Source: Pseudomonadota bacterium
GTDB taxonomy: Bacteria; Pseudomonadota; Gammaproteobacteria; Burkholderiales; Burkholderiaceae_B
Direction of reading: 5' to 3'
DNA length: 64,000 nucleotides
NCBI GenBank assembly: GCA_023389155.1
Contig: JAEWEV010000015.1
Span: 1 to 64,000, forward strand
A model generated the notes under the pieces. It was not told where the DNA came from, made no database searches, and worked only from the letters and a program-made list of their open reading frames with translations. The number at the start of each line of letters is the position of its first letter. Within the stretch, counting starts at the first letter, position 1. A program made the translations under genes and the position numbers. Shown one piece after another: positions 19,374-27,752 of this stretch.

Positions 19374-19406
19374 AAAAAAAAGCCCAAGATCTTGCGATCT
19401 TGGGCT
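19374..19406 (-). terminator. strong intrinsic terminator
   Basis: A perfect 11-base-pair stem, AGCCCAAGATC / GATCTTGGGCT (19381-19391 and 19396-19406), closes a four-base loop. On the minus strand it is followed by a run of seven T and then a second T-rich stretch. It points toward the polysaccharide operon and lies 216 bases upstream of its first gene. Confidence 0.88.
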
Positions 19407-19490
19407 AAATCCACCAAAGGAGGAGGGTGGAGGAGACAACCTTGGCATGAGAAATAGAAGAAACTCAAGCAGCGGACAAAGGGCAAATAA
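19374..19490 (-). ncRNA. candidate small RNA or leader RNA with anti-Shine-Dalgarno loop
   Basis: On the minus strand a short C/T-rich segment contains TCTCCTCCACCCTCCTCC. It folds as CCACC-CTCCTCCTTT-GGTGG (19412-19431), which puts CUCCUCCUUU, the sequence of the 16S rRNA anti-Shine-Dalgarno tail, in a hairpin loop. The perfect intrinsic terminator follows immediately. Small RNAs with exposed CUCCUCC loops are known from other Proteobacteria as ribosome-binding-site blockers. The 5' end near 19490 is a guess: a TTTAAT-like -10 element is at about 19491-19496. It may instead be the leader/attenuator of the operon starting at 19157. Confidence 0.45.
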
Positions 19491-20042
19491 TTAAACTACC
19501 GCTCTGTGGACAGTGAGAGTTCTTTAAGTGGCGCCAGCAATTATTCTTGATGTGGCGAACTGCGGAACAACATTCACTGCTTACTGCGAATTTCCGAAAG
19601 ACCATTTCGTCATCCGTTAGACAAATAGTACTGCTTTTTTTTGTGCAACGCAAGAATTTTTTCAATCAAGCGTTTGAATTTCGGTCAGGCATACTTCATT
19701 GTGTTTCAAAAACGACAACTGCCCCTTCCCTTGTCTATAGGTAATAGTACCCGTATAGAGGATTACAGCACAATCTTCCCCTTGTAACAGTCCTGTCACA
19801 CTCAATTTTTAAGGGTAAAACCGTAAATCAAGTCGTTGTACAAATCCAACAAACAGCAAAAATCAGCTGGCAATACCGAATAAATTTCGGATATTCAACC
19901 CGGCCTGCAGACTGGTTTGTGTCATCAGCTTCGTAGAAAGGCAGGGTTAAGTGCGCTGGCGGGACTCAGGCAAAGCGCTCGCACAGTCTGCATTGCACTG
20001 CAGGAAGAACCTTAGCGTGCAAGCAGACGCCAGAGAAACGGA

Positions 20043-20726
20043 TCAGATCCGATAGGCCAGTGTTGTCATGATTCTGGACATGCCCGTCATAATGCCGCGC
20101 ACGGGCAGCGGTAGCGGCGTGCCGCCGTGATGTTCTGCGGTTTCCCGATGATGGATTTCGTCCTGCTTCATTTGCTGCACAATAGCGCGAGAACGGGTGT
20201 CCTGGGGTGGCAGTTCGGTCAGATGGCGATCCAGGTGAGCCTCGACCTGCCGTTCTGTTTCGGCCATGAACCCCAGATTGCGCTCACGCCCTGCCACGCT
20301 GGCCATGACTCCAAGACCAAAAGATCCCGCATACCACAGCGGATTCAGCAAGCTGGTGTGGCTATTGAGTTCGCGGATGCGATCGCGACACCATGAGAGA
20401 TGATCGACCTCCTCCAGGGCTGCTGTATCAAATACCTGGCGTACCGATGCGTCACGACACATGAGGGACTGCCCGCGATACAGGGCCTGTGCGCAGACTT
20501 CCCCCACGTGATTGACCCGCATCAGACCGGCTGCGTGCCTGGCTTCGGCCTGGCTAAGTTGGGCCTCCCCCTGCTCGGCCTTCAGCGGGCCTGCGGGATT
20601 GGGTCGTGAAGCACGGGACGCGCCGGAAAGCACTTCAAGCGCAGTGCCGATTTCTTTCAGCACGCGATCGGCAATAGAGTAACGACGCTCAAATACGGGA
20701 ACTGCAGTAGCATTTTGATTGGTCAT
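20043..20726 (-). CDS. coq7: 5-demethoxyubiquinol hydroxylase (2-polyprenyl-3-methyl-6-methoxy-1,4-benzoquinone monooxygenase) Coq7
   Basis: This di-iron carboxylate monooxygenase catalyses the penultimate hydroxylation in ubiquinone synthesis at the inner membrane. The 227-residue chain has the ferritin-like metal ligands in order: GLMRVNHVGEVCAQAL, ALEEVDHLSWC, ETERQVEAHLDRHL and DEIHHRETAEHHG. The first 50 residues are a proteobacterial N-terminal extension. It is monocistronic, with its 3' end facing the long leader of the polysaccharide locus. Confidence 0.95.
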   Translation of the reverse strand: MTNQNATAVPVFERRYSIADRVLKEIGTALEVLSGASRASRPNPAGPLKAEQGEAQLSQAEARHAAGLMRVNHVGEVCAQALYRGQSLMCRDASVRQVFDTAALEEVDHLSWCRDRIRELNSHTSLLNPLWYAGSFGLGVMASVAGRERNLGFMAETERQVEAHLDRHLTELPPQDTRSRAIVQQMKQDEIHHRETAEHHGGTPLPLPVRGIMTGMSRIMTTLAYRI

Positions 20727-20856
20727 AAGTCAGCCTTAGGGGATAAACCAATGACAGCGGCAGCGCGAGCGGATTTTTCATTCCGGCGCAGCCTGTCAGA
20801 ATCTGTATTGTAGCAATGGGTTATGATTTGATTTTGATTTAAGGCAGGAAAACGTC

Positions 20857-21279
20857 ATGGAATGCAATATCGAATGGAATGGCCCCGAAGGCATGCTGTT
20901 CGTCGCCAGAACCGGCAGCGGGCATACCGTTGCCATGGATGGCGCACCTGAAGGGGGCGGCAACAATCTGGCACCCCGACCCATGGAAATGATGCTGGTC
21001 AGTGCTGGCGGCTGCTCGGCCTATGACGTCGTCCTCATCCTCAAGCGCGGTCGCCATCAGGTAACCCGCTGCCAGGTGGCGGTCCAGGGCGAACGCGCCG
21101 AAACAGAACCCAAGGTCTTCACCAAAATCCATTTCGTGTTCACCGTGACCGGCAAGAACCTTCCGGAAAAAGCGGTGGAACGGGCCGTCAATCTGTCTCA
21201 TGAAAAATACTGCTCTGCCGTCGCCATGCTGGAAAAATCAGCAACAATCACCCACTCCTACGTCATTGCCGAGGCCTAA
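20857..21279 (+). CDS. OsmC family protein
   Basis: The product is a 140-residue OsmC/Ohr-superfamily protein (YhfA-like subgroup), possibly a thiol-dependent peroxidase. It carries the first reactive Cys in MLVSAGGCSAYDV near residue 56 and the second in HEKYCSAVAML near residue 119, so the Cys pair is intact. Its stop codon abuts the thyA start with no spacer, which implies co-transcription and translational coupling. An AGGAAAA precedes the ATG. The physiological substrate is unknown. Confidence 0.88.
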   Translation: MECNIEWNGPEGMLFVARTGSGHTVAMDGAPEGGGNNLAPRPMEMMLVSAGGCSAYDVVLILKRGRHQVTRCQVAVQGERAETEPKVFTKIHFVFTVTGKNLPEKAVERAVNLSHEKYCSAVAMLEKSATITHSYVIAEA

Positions 21280-22077
21280 ATGAACGATCAGTACGAAAAT
21301 TTCATGCGCCTGGTCATGGAAAAAGGAGTGGAAAAAACTGACCGCACCGGCACGGGCACCCGCTCTCTCTTCGGCCATCAAATGCGTTTTGATCTGGCCA
21401 GCGGCTTTCCATTGATTACGACCAAAAAGCTGCACACGAAAAGTATTTTTATCGAACTGCTCTGGTTCTTGCGGGGTGATTCAAACGTGCGCTGGCTGCA
21501 GGAACGCGGTGTCACGATCTGGGATGAATGGGCCGATGCCGATGGCAACCTTGGCCCCGTTTACGGCGTGCAATGGCGTTCCTGGCCGAAGCCGGACGGC
21601 AGCCACATCGACCAGATTTCACAGGTTATTGAACAGATCAAATCCAATCCTGACTCTCGACGCCTGATCGTCTCGGCCTGGAACGTGGCCGACATCGGCC
21701 AGATGAAACTGCCGCCTTGTCACGCCTTCTTCCAGTTCTACGTGGCCGATGGCAAACTGTCCTGCCAGCTCTATCAGCGCAGCGCCGATATTTTCCTTGG
21801 CGTGCCCTTCAATATTGCCAGTTACGCCCTGCTCACGCATATGGTGGCCCAGCAATGCAATCTGGAACCGGGTGATTTCATCTGGACCGGTGGAGACTGC
21901 CATCTGTACAGCAATCATATGGAACAGGCACAACTGCAATTATCACGTACGCCATATCCATTCCCGCGCCTGGTGATCCATCGCAAGCCCGATTCGATCT
22001 TCGATTATGAATATGAGGATTTCGAAATTGCCGACTATCAATTTCACCCGCATATCAAGGCGCCCGTCGCTGTCTGA
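21280..22077 (+). CDS. thyA: thymidylate synthase ThyA
   Basis: This cytosolic enzyme converts dUMP and methylene-tetrahydrofolate to dTMP and dihydrofolate. The 265-residue chain has the catalytic Cys in LPPCHAFFQFYV, the dUMP-binding SADIFLGVPFNIASYALL, and the N-terminal DRTGTGTRSLFGHQ. It starts directly at the base after the OsmC-family stop. folA follows 99 bases later and recycles the dihydrofolate product, so the gene order is functional. Confidence 0.97.
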   Translation: MNDQYENFMRLVMEKGVEKTDRTGTGTRSLFGHQMRFDLASGFPLITTKKLHTKSIFIELLWFLRGDSNVRWLQERGVTIWDEWADADGNLGPVYGVQWRSWPKPDGSHIDQISQVIEQIKSNPDSRRLIVSAWNVADIGQMKLPPCHAFFQFYVADGKLSCQLYQRSADIFLGVPFNIASYALLTHMVAQQCNLEPGDFIWTGGDCHLYSNHMEQAQLQLSRTPYPFPRLVIHRKPDSIFDYEYEDFEIADYQFHPHIKAPVAV

Positions 22078-22176
22078 TTTTGTGCGCCATGCGCACGAAC
22101 ATTGCGCGAGATCCTCTTCGCCCGGCAGGACCCAGGCTCAGAACCCTGCCGGGCTGCAATACATACAGGAACCGAC

Positions 22177-22701
22177 ATGCCTTCACTGATTATCCTCGTT
22201 GCCTATGCAGTCGAAAACCGCGTCATCGGTATTAATAACACCCTGCCCTGGCATCTGTCAGGTGATCTCAAGCGATTCAAATCCCTGACCATGAACAAAC
22301 CCATCATTATGGGGCGCAAGACCTGGGAGTCGATTGGCCGCCCCCTGCCCGGCCGGTGCAATATCGTCATCACCCGCAAGCAGGGTTACACCGCCGAGGG
22401 TGCAGATGTGGTCAATTCGCTGGATGCGGCCATTGAACTGGCCTTTGAAAGCAGCCAGACCGCTTTCGTCATTGGTGGTGAACAGGTCTACGCACAGGCC
22501 ATCGAGAAATCGCAGCAGGTAATGGCAACTGAAATTCACGAAACGGTCGACGGTGACGCGTTCTTCCCGGATCTGGATGAACAGTTGTGGCGCGAAACCT
22601 CGCGTGAACCACAGCCCGAGGAAAACGGCATGAAATACGACTATGTTGTCTACGAACGTATTCCCAAGGATCTGCAAAAAGGCGGCGTCAGTATCCCGTG
22701 A
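22177..22701 (+). CDS. folA: dihydrofolate reductase FolA
   Basis: Dihydrofolate reductase regenerates tetrahydrofolate after thymidylate synthesis. I chose the ATG at 22177 (MPSLIILVAYAVENRVIG), preceded by AGGA at good spacing, over the upstream ATG at 22102. Active-site features are LPWHLSGDLKRFK (catalytic Asp), GRKTWESIGRPLPGR (NADPH and folate contacts) and VIGGEQVYAQA. Length is 174 residues. It is the third gene of an OsmC-thyA-folA run. Confidence 0.96.
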   Translation: MPSLIILVAYAVENRVIGINNTLPWHLSGDLKRFKSLTMNKPIIMGRKTWESIGRPLPGRCNIVITRKQGYTAEGADVVNSLDAAIELAFESSQTAFVIGGEQVYAQAIEKSQQVMATEIHETVDGDAFFPDLDEQLWRETSREPQPEENGMKYDYVVYERIPKDLQKGGVSIP

Positions 22702-22889
22702 CGAGCTGATACGCGCCTGCGAGCGGAGCTACTGTTCTGATCACAAGGCATGCGCGATCCACGATGCCTGCATCACGCACCCTGCGCGCGATATCACCTT
22801 GCTGACCCGCGACCCGGCAGACCAGCAGTTCAGGTTCCGGCAACACACGCTCAATCTTCACCGGATCCGTGGCGAACGCGTTCTGTCTG

Positions 22890-23612
22890 TTACGTCTGCC
22901 CGCCCCCCAGATACAGCTGTATGACCCGCGGATCATCCATCAGCTGATCGGCCTGACCCTGCAGCGCGATTTCGCCCGTCTCCAGCACATAACCATAGTC
23001 CGAAATCTGCAGCGCGGCTCGGGCGTTCTGCTCAATTAGCAATATCGATACGCCATCGTCACGCAGGGTCGCAACCATTCTCAGAATTTCCTGCACAATC
23101 AGTGGCGCCAGTCCCAGACTAGGCTCGTCAAGCATCAACAGGCGGGGTGAAGACATTAATGCGCGCCCAAGGGCAAGCATCTGGCGTTCGCCGCCCGAAA
23201 GCGTATAGGCCTTCTGTTTTTTTCGCTCATGTAGACGCGGAAAACGCTGATAGACTTCATCAAGACGCTGTCGCACACTGCTTTTATCTGCGCGCCTGGC
23301 ATAGCCACCCAGCAGCAGATTCTCGTATACGCTCATCTCGCCAAACAGTTCACGCTGTTCCGGAACCAGGCAAATGCCATGTTCAACACGACTTTCAACA
23401 TCCACGTGCTGCAGATCCTTGCCCTCATAACTGACCTTTCCCTGCGATGGACGCAATCCCATCAGCGCCGAAAGCAGCGTCGTTTTGCCGGCGCCGTTGG
23501 GGCCGATGACAGATACAATACTGCCCGCAGTGACATTCAGGGACACGTTTCTGACCGCCTGAACATGGCCATAGGAAACACTCAGGTCCGACACATCCAG
23601 CATGCTGCTCAT
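22890..23612 (-). CDS. livF: branched-chain amino acid-type ABC transporter ATP-binding protein LivF
   Basis: This 240-residue ATPase has Walker A GPNGAGKTTLL (from about residue 37), signature LSGGERQMLALGRAL and Walker B LLMLDEPSLGLAP, followed by the LivF-typical ILLIEQNARAALQ. It energises the HAAT-family importer encoded just upstream and overlaps the LivM-LivG fusion by four bases. As the last gene of the catabolic operon, its cargo is likely the aromatic growth substrate (indole-3-acetate is proposed) rather than leucine. That is an inference from gene context. Confidence 0.9.
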   Translation of the reverse strand: MSSMLDVSDLSVSYGHVQAVRNVSLNVTAGSIVSVIGPNGAGKTTLLSALMGLRPSQGKVSYEGKDLQHVDVESRVEHGICLVPEQRELFGEMSVYENLLLGGYARRADKSSVRQRLDEVYQRFPRLHERKKQKAYTLSGGERQMLALGRALMSSPRLLMLDEPSLGLAPLIVQEILRMVATLRDDGVSILLIEQNARAALQISDYGYVLETGEIALQGQADQLMDDPRVIQLYLGGGQT

Positions 23613-25405
23613 TGTCCGCTTCCTCCCAGATAGGCATCCTGTACTTTCTTGTCGGCACGCACCTCCTGCGGCAGACCTTCGATGAGTTTGGCACCAAAAT
23701 TCATGACCACCAGACGGTCTACCAGCTTCATCACAAAGTCCATATCATGCTCGACAATCAGTATGGTGAGTCCTTCGGCCTTGAGCTGACGCAGCAGATC
23801 GGCCAGCACATCTTTCTCGTTCTTGCGCAGCCCGGCTGCTGGTTCATCCAGAATCAACAGCACCGGATCCGAAGCCAGTGCCCGTGCGATTTCCAGAATT
23901 CTCTGCAAGCCAAGCGGCAGCTTGCCTGCAGGCAGATACTCCTTGCCATCAAGACCGATACGCACGAGCTGTTTGTATGCCTCATCCATGATCCGCCTTT
24001 CCTCGGACCGATTCAGACCAAAGCCGGAGCGAAGGAATCCTGCCGAGCCCCGCATGTTCGCTCCCAGCGCTACACTGTCTATCACACTCATATTCGGGCG
24101 CAACTTGACGTGCTGAAAGGTCCGGGCCACGCCCATGCGCGCAATCTGGCGCTGCGACTTATGCGTAACATCCTCTCCCAAAAAGTGGATCCGGCCTTCC
24201 GATTTCCCTAACACACCTGTGATCAGGTTGAACATCGTCGACTTACCGGCGCCATTGGGTCCGATCAGCCCGACGATGTCGCCCGCAGACACGCGAAAAC
24301 TCACGTCGTTAACGGCAACCAGACCGCCGAAGCGACGTACCACACCTTCGACATGCAACACTTCCGTTCCGGGTGCCAGTGGCTGCTTTTCGGGCAGTGG
24401 CTCCAGACCGGAAGGAAAATAGCGCTTCGTTTCGACACGGCCGGTCTGCGGCCCGCTATTTCTGCGCTTTGCCACAAATGACATAATGCCACCACGCGCA
24501 AAATGCAGCAGCAGAATAAACAGCGCGCTGAACACAATCGCTTCGAGCTGTCCGCCTCGCGATGAAACCAGGGGCAGAATATCCTGAATGTAATTTTTAG
24601 AGATCAGCACGCCTGCGGCGCCGACCAGGGCGCCTGAAAGAAACCCGACTCCCCCCAGAATGGCCATCAGCAGATAGTTGATACTGGCGTGCAGATCAAA
24701 GGGGGATGGGCTCACAAAGCGGTTCATGTGCGCGTAAAGCCAACCGGCAAGGGCCGCAAACACAGCCGCGATCACAAAAAGTTTTAGACGCACGGCAAAG
24801 GCATCTTCACCCACGCTGGCAAGCAATACCGACCCGCCTCGCAGACTGCGTATTACCCTGCCAGCCCGCGATCGCAGCAGATAATAAGAGAACAGCAAAG
24901 TCAGACCCACCAATAGCCAGATCAGATAATACATTTGCAATGGGCTCAGAAGCGCAACATTGCCCAGCGAAACCGGCGGAATATTGGTAATACCGGTATT
25001 GCGTCCAAGCATGTCCATATTGCCAAAAAGCAAAGAGATCGACAGCCCCCATGCAATGGTGCTCAGCGGCAGAAAGTGTCCACCCAGCCTGAGCGTAATG
25101 CAGCCAATCACCAGGGCACACAGTGTCGTGATAATGACTGCGGCCAGCAAACCGGCCCAGGCTGAGAAATCATAATGGGTGGTCAGGTACGCCGTGGTAT
25201 AGGCTGCGACACCGACGAACGCGGCCTGGCCGAAAGAGGTCGCTCCGCCCACGCCGGTCAGCAGCACCAGACCCAGGGCCACCAGCGCACCGATGCCGAT
25301 ATCGTTCATCAGCGAAACGCCGAATTTCCCCAGAAACCATGGCAATCCCAGAATAAACAGGGAACCGATAATAAAAACGATGACACTGCGAAGGGGAGTT
25401 TTCAT
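23609..25405 (-). CDS. fused LivM permease - LivG ATPase of a HAAT-family ABC importer
   Basis: This single 598-residue chain joins two normally separate subunits. Residues 1 to about 310 form a LivM-type permease with multiple hydrophobic segments (GIGALVALGLVLLTGVGGATSFGQAAFVG). Residues from about 345 form a LivG-type ATPase with Walker A GPNGAGKSTMF near 380, a degenerate signature LPLGLQRILEIARAL and Walker B LLILDEPAAGLR. The frame runs on without a stop, so the fusion is real at the sequence level. ATGA-type overlaps join it to both livH and livF. Confidence 0.9.
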   Translation of the reverse strand: MKTPLRSVIVFIIGSLFILGLPWFLGKFGVSLMNDIGIGALVALGLVLLTGVGGATSFGQAAFVGVAAYTTAYLTTHYDFSAWAGLLAAVIITTLCALVIGCITLRLGGHFLPLSTIAWGLSISLLFGNMDMLGRNTGITNIPPVSLGNVALLSPLQMYYLIWLLVGLTLLFSYYLLRSRAGRVIRSLRGGSVLLASVGEDAFAVRLKLFVIAAVFAALAGWLYAHMNRFVSPSPFDLHASINYLLMAILGGVGFLSGALVGAAGVLISKNYIQDILPLVSSRGGQLEAIVFSALFILLLHFARGGIMSFVAKRRNSGPQTGRVETKRYFPSGLEPLPEKQPLAPGTEVLHVEGVVRRFGGLVAVNDVSFRVSAGDIVGLIGPNGAGKSTMFNLITGVLGKSEGRIHFLGEDVTHKSQRQIARMGVARTFQHVKLRPNMSVIDSVALGANMRGSAGFLRSGFGLNRSEERRIMDEAYKQLVRIGLDGKEYLPAGKLPLGLQRILEIARALASDPVLLILDEPAAGLRKNEKDVLADLLRQLKAEGLTILIVEHDMDFVMKLVDRLVVMNFGAKLIEGLPQEVRADKKVQDAYLGGSGQ

Positions 25406-26457
25406 TCATCAATCTCCTCGTTATTGTCCTCATCATGCGCAGTCAACACCGAACGGATCATCAGCACGGGAATCAGCAGCCCGAACACGATGACCTCTTT
25501 CAGGGCCCCGTTCCAGAAAGAAGAAAAACTTTCGACAATGCCCACGGCAAGCGATCCTGCCATGGTTAGTGGATAACTCACCAATCCGCCAATGATGGCG
25601 CCCACAAAGGCTTTAAGGCCCAGCATAAAACCGGAATCGTAATAAATGGTGTTCACCGGTGAAATCAGCACGCCGATCATGCCGGCAAGCACCGATGAAA
25701 AAAGATAAACCAGCGTTGCCGTACGCACCGGACGAATGCCAACGATACGCGCGCCTGTGCGATTGACCGAGGTGGCGCGCAAGGCTTTTCCCGTGAGGGT
25801 AAACTCGAAAAAGAGATAAAACATGATGCTCAGCAATATTGCAGCTGCAATTGTGAGAGCGACCTGCCCACTAAGGGTGAAATCGCCGAAAAGGGAAATA
25901 TCCATATCGGTAAACTGCTCGGTCCGGAAGCCTTCCGGCCCAAAGAACAGCAAACCCAGCCCCACGAACAGAAAGTGAATGGAAAGCGAAACGATCAGCA
26001 GAATCAGTGAAGAGGCATCGGCAATGGGCTGCAGGGCGATGCGTGCCACCAGCGGAATGATCGGCGTGACCAGCAGCACCGCTGCCACAATCTGTAGCAG
26101 CATAGAGTCGGTCCGTCCGGCAATAAACCAGGCCAGCAGGCAGGGAAGCAGCGGTGCTACGCCCCAGCATGCAACGGACATGGGCACATGCCGCCACTCT
26201 CGCCGCCTTGCAATACTGACGACGTCAACAACCAGGGCCACGGCAGCCAGGACGATCACCAGACCAATCGTCGGCGGCACCATGCCAGCCTGCAATGAAG
26301 CAAGACTGAGGGCGGCAAAGGCCGCCACATCGCCGAACGGCACGAAAATCACACGGGTAACTGAAAATACCATTACCAGTCCGATACCTGCCAGCAGATA
26401 GACCGAGCCATTGGCCAGTCCGTCCACCAGCAGCATATAAGCGACTTCCCAATCCAT
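25402..26457 (-). CDS. livH: LivH-type ABC transporter permease
   Basis: This is a 351-residue inner-membrane permease of the branched-chain amino acid/aromatic (HAAT) importer family. The N-terminus MLLVDGLANGSVYLLAGIGLVMVFSVTRVIFVPFGD matches the LivH signature, and NRTGARIVGIRPVRTATLVYLFSSVLAG is the conserved cytoplasmic-loop region. It partners with the downstream LivM-LivG fusion and overlaps it by four bases. It is slightly longer than classical LivH (about 300) because of extra hydrophobic segments near residues 80-150. Confidence 0.88.
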   Translation of the reverse strand: MDWEVAYMLLVDGLANGSVYLLAGIGLVMVFSVTRVIFVPFGDVAAFAALSLASLQAGMVPPTIGLVIVLAAVALVVDVVSIARRREWRHVPMSVACWGVAPLLPCLLAWFIAGRTDSMLLQIVAAVLLVTPIIPLVARIALQPIADASSLILLIVSLSIHFLFVGLGLLFFGPEGFRTEQFTDMDISLFGDFTLSGQVALTIAAAILLSIMFYLFFEFTLTGKALRATSVNRTGARIVGIRPVRTATLVYLFSSVLAGMIGVLISPVNTIYYDSGFMLGLKAFVGAIIGGLVSYPLTMAGSLAVGIVESFSSFWNGALKEVIVFGLLIPVLMIRSVLTAHDEDNNEEIDE

Positions 26458-26518
26458 TGTGTATCCTGTTGAACGTTACGCGTTAATCACGACGGCAATT
26501 GCACGACTGACCACTCTG

Positions 26519-27688
26519 TCATTTCTCGGGGATGTAAATCCACTTGCCTTTCTCCAGTCGAACCAGCACGCGGCCACGCTCATCACTGCCGAAAGATTCG
26601 CCTTTTTTAAAGGCGTAGACACCATGCGTTCCCTTGACTTCTGTGCCCGACATGATCGCATCGCGCAAGGCTTCACGAAACTCCGGCGTGCCAGGTTTGG
26701 CTTTACCGTCTGCGATTGCCTTGCGAGCCGCTTGCGCGGCAACCAGCCACGCATCAAAGGCATAGGCCGAATAAGCATCGGTAGAGGGCTTGCCATTGGT
26801 CTTTTGGAAAATGTCATGAAACTTGCCGGACATTTCCTTGACCGGATGGTCATCCGGCAGCTGATCAGCCACGATTACCGGTCCGGTAGGCGCCACCAGC
26901 CCTTCAGCAGAAGAACCGGCAACACGAATGAAATCCGGATTGATCAGGGAGTGAGCACCATAGAGCTTGCCTTTGTAATTCCTGTCTTTGAGTGCCAGAT
27001 AGGGCAAGGCACCGGGTGTACCGGCACCTCCGGTCATGACCGCGTCGGGCCGCTTGGCAATAATTTTCAGGATCTGTCCACTTACCGAGGAGTCTGAACG
27101 GGCATAACGTTCATTGCTCACTACCTTGATGCCGGCCGCTTCAGCTTCCTTGGCCAGATTGTCATAAACCAGGTCTCCCCAGGCATCAGAAAAGCCGATG
27201 TATCCCACCGTTTTGACACCGTCGCGCTTCATCTGTCCGACCACGGCACTGATCATCAGCTTTGCTGACTGGGCTGTCGTGACGTACCAGTCGGCGTTCT
27301 CGCCAGTTGTGCTGGCCGGGCTGATACCAATCAGCGGCGTTGTCGCCTCCCGCGCAACAGGCAGTGCCGCCAGCGTTGCAGGTACATTCGATGAACCGAT
27401 CAGGATATCCACCTTGTTATCCTGGGTCAGCTTGCGTGCGTTTCGGGCCGCGCTTGACGGATCAGTCGCATCATCCAGCACGATCAGTTCCAGCTTGTTG
27501 CCATCGATGTCAGGTATCAATGCCTGGCCGGCTTTTGCCCCCTGTTCATAAGGAATGCCGATAGACGAACCCGGTCCGGTCAGTGCAGTAATCAACCCCA
27601 CCTTAATTGTCTCCGCCTGAGCCACGCCCAGGGTTCCCAAGCTGCCAATAACCCCCGCTAGTACTGCCTGTTTGAGCCATTTTTTCAT
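26519..27688 (-). CDS. periplasmic substrate-binding protein of HAAT ABC importer (copy 1)
   Basis: This 389-residue type I periplasmic binding protein (Peripla_BP_6/LivK-like) has the Sec signal peptide MKKWLKQAVLAGVIGSLGTLGVAQA. The mature part has IKVGLITALTGPGSSIGIPYEQGAKAG and the hinge region GYIGFSDAWGDLVYDNL. The start at 27688 has GGAGACGA just upstream and is preferred over an internal-looking start at 27778. It is a clear paralogue of the next gene (27753-28904), most likely a tandem duplication. The ligand is probably the aromatic acid degraded by the operon. Confidence 0.88.
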   Translation of the reverse strand: MKKWLKQAVLAGVIGSLGTLGVAQAETIKVGLITALTGPGSSIGIPYEQGAKAGQALIPDIDGNKLELIVLDDATDPSSAARNARKLTQDNKVDILIGSSNVPATLAALPVAREATTPLIGISPASTTGENADWYVTTAQSAKLMISAVVGQMKRDGVKTVGYIGFSDAWGDLVYDNLAKEAEAAGIKVVSNERYARSDSSVSGQILKIIAKRPDAVMTGGAGTPGALPYLALKDRNYKGKLYGAHSLINPDFIRVAGSSAEGLVAPTGPVIVADQLPDDHPVKEMSGKFHDIFQKTNGKPSTDAYSAYAFDAWLVAAQAARKAIADGKAKPGTPEFREALRDAIMSGTEVKGTHGVYAFKKGESFGSDERGRVLVRLEKGKWIYIPEK

Positions 27689-27752
27689 TGTCGTCTCCTG
27701 ATGATGTGTATTAGTCGATTCAATCCGGTTTTGGCCTGGATCGACACCCTGT

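Larger units (their letters stand above)
19158..20042. other. 885-base intergenic region upstream of the polysaccharide operon
   Basis: No convincing protein gene is present. On the minus strand it holds an intrinsic terminator (19374-19406), a candidate small RNA or attenuator leader (19374-about 19490), and an ops-like AGCGGTAGTTT (19503-19493). The 19740-19860 stretch is AT-rich and could contain the operon promoter: TTGTGC and TACTAT spaced 18 bases apart on the minus strand are a weak candidate. The remainder shows nothing recognisable. Confidence 0.6.

Noticed and set aside
19283..19486. 67-residue minus-strand frame across the terminator at 19374-19406
   Set aside because: It would translate the terminator stem and T-run; the RNA interpretation is much more convincing.
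22688..22936. Small minus-strand frame between folA and livF
   Set aside because: No recognisable family, overlaps the end of livF in another frame, no ribosome-binding site; treated as chance.
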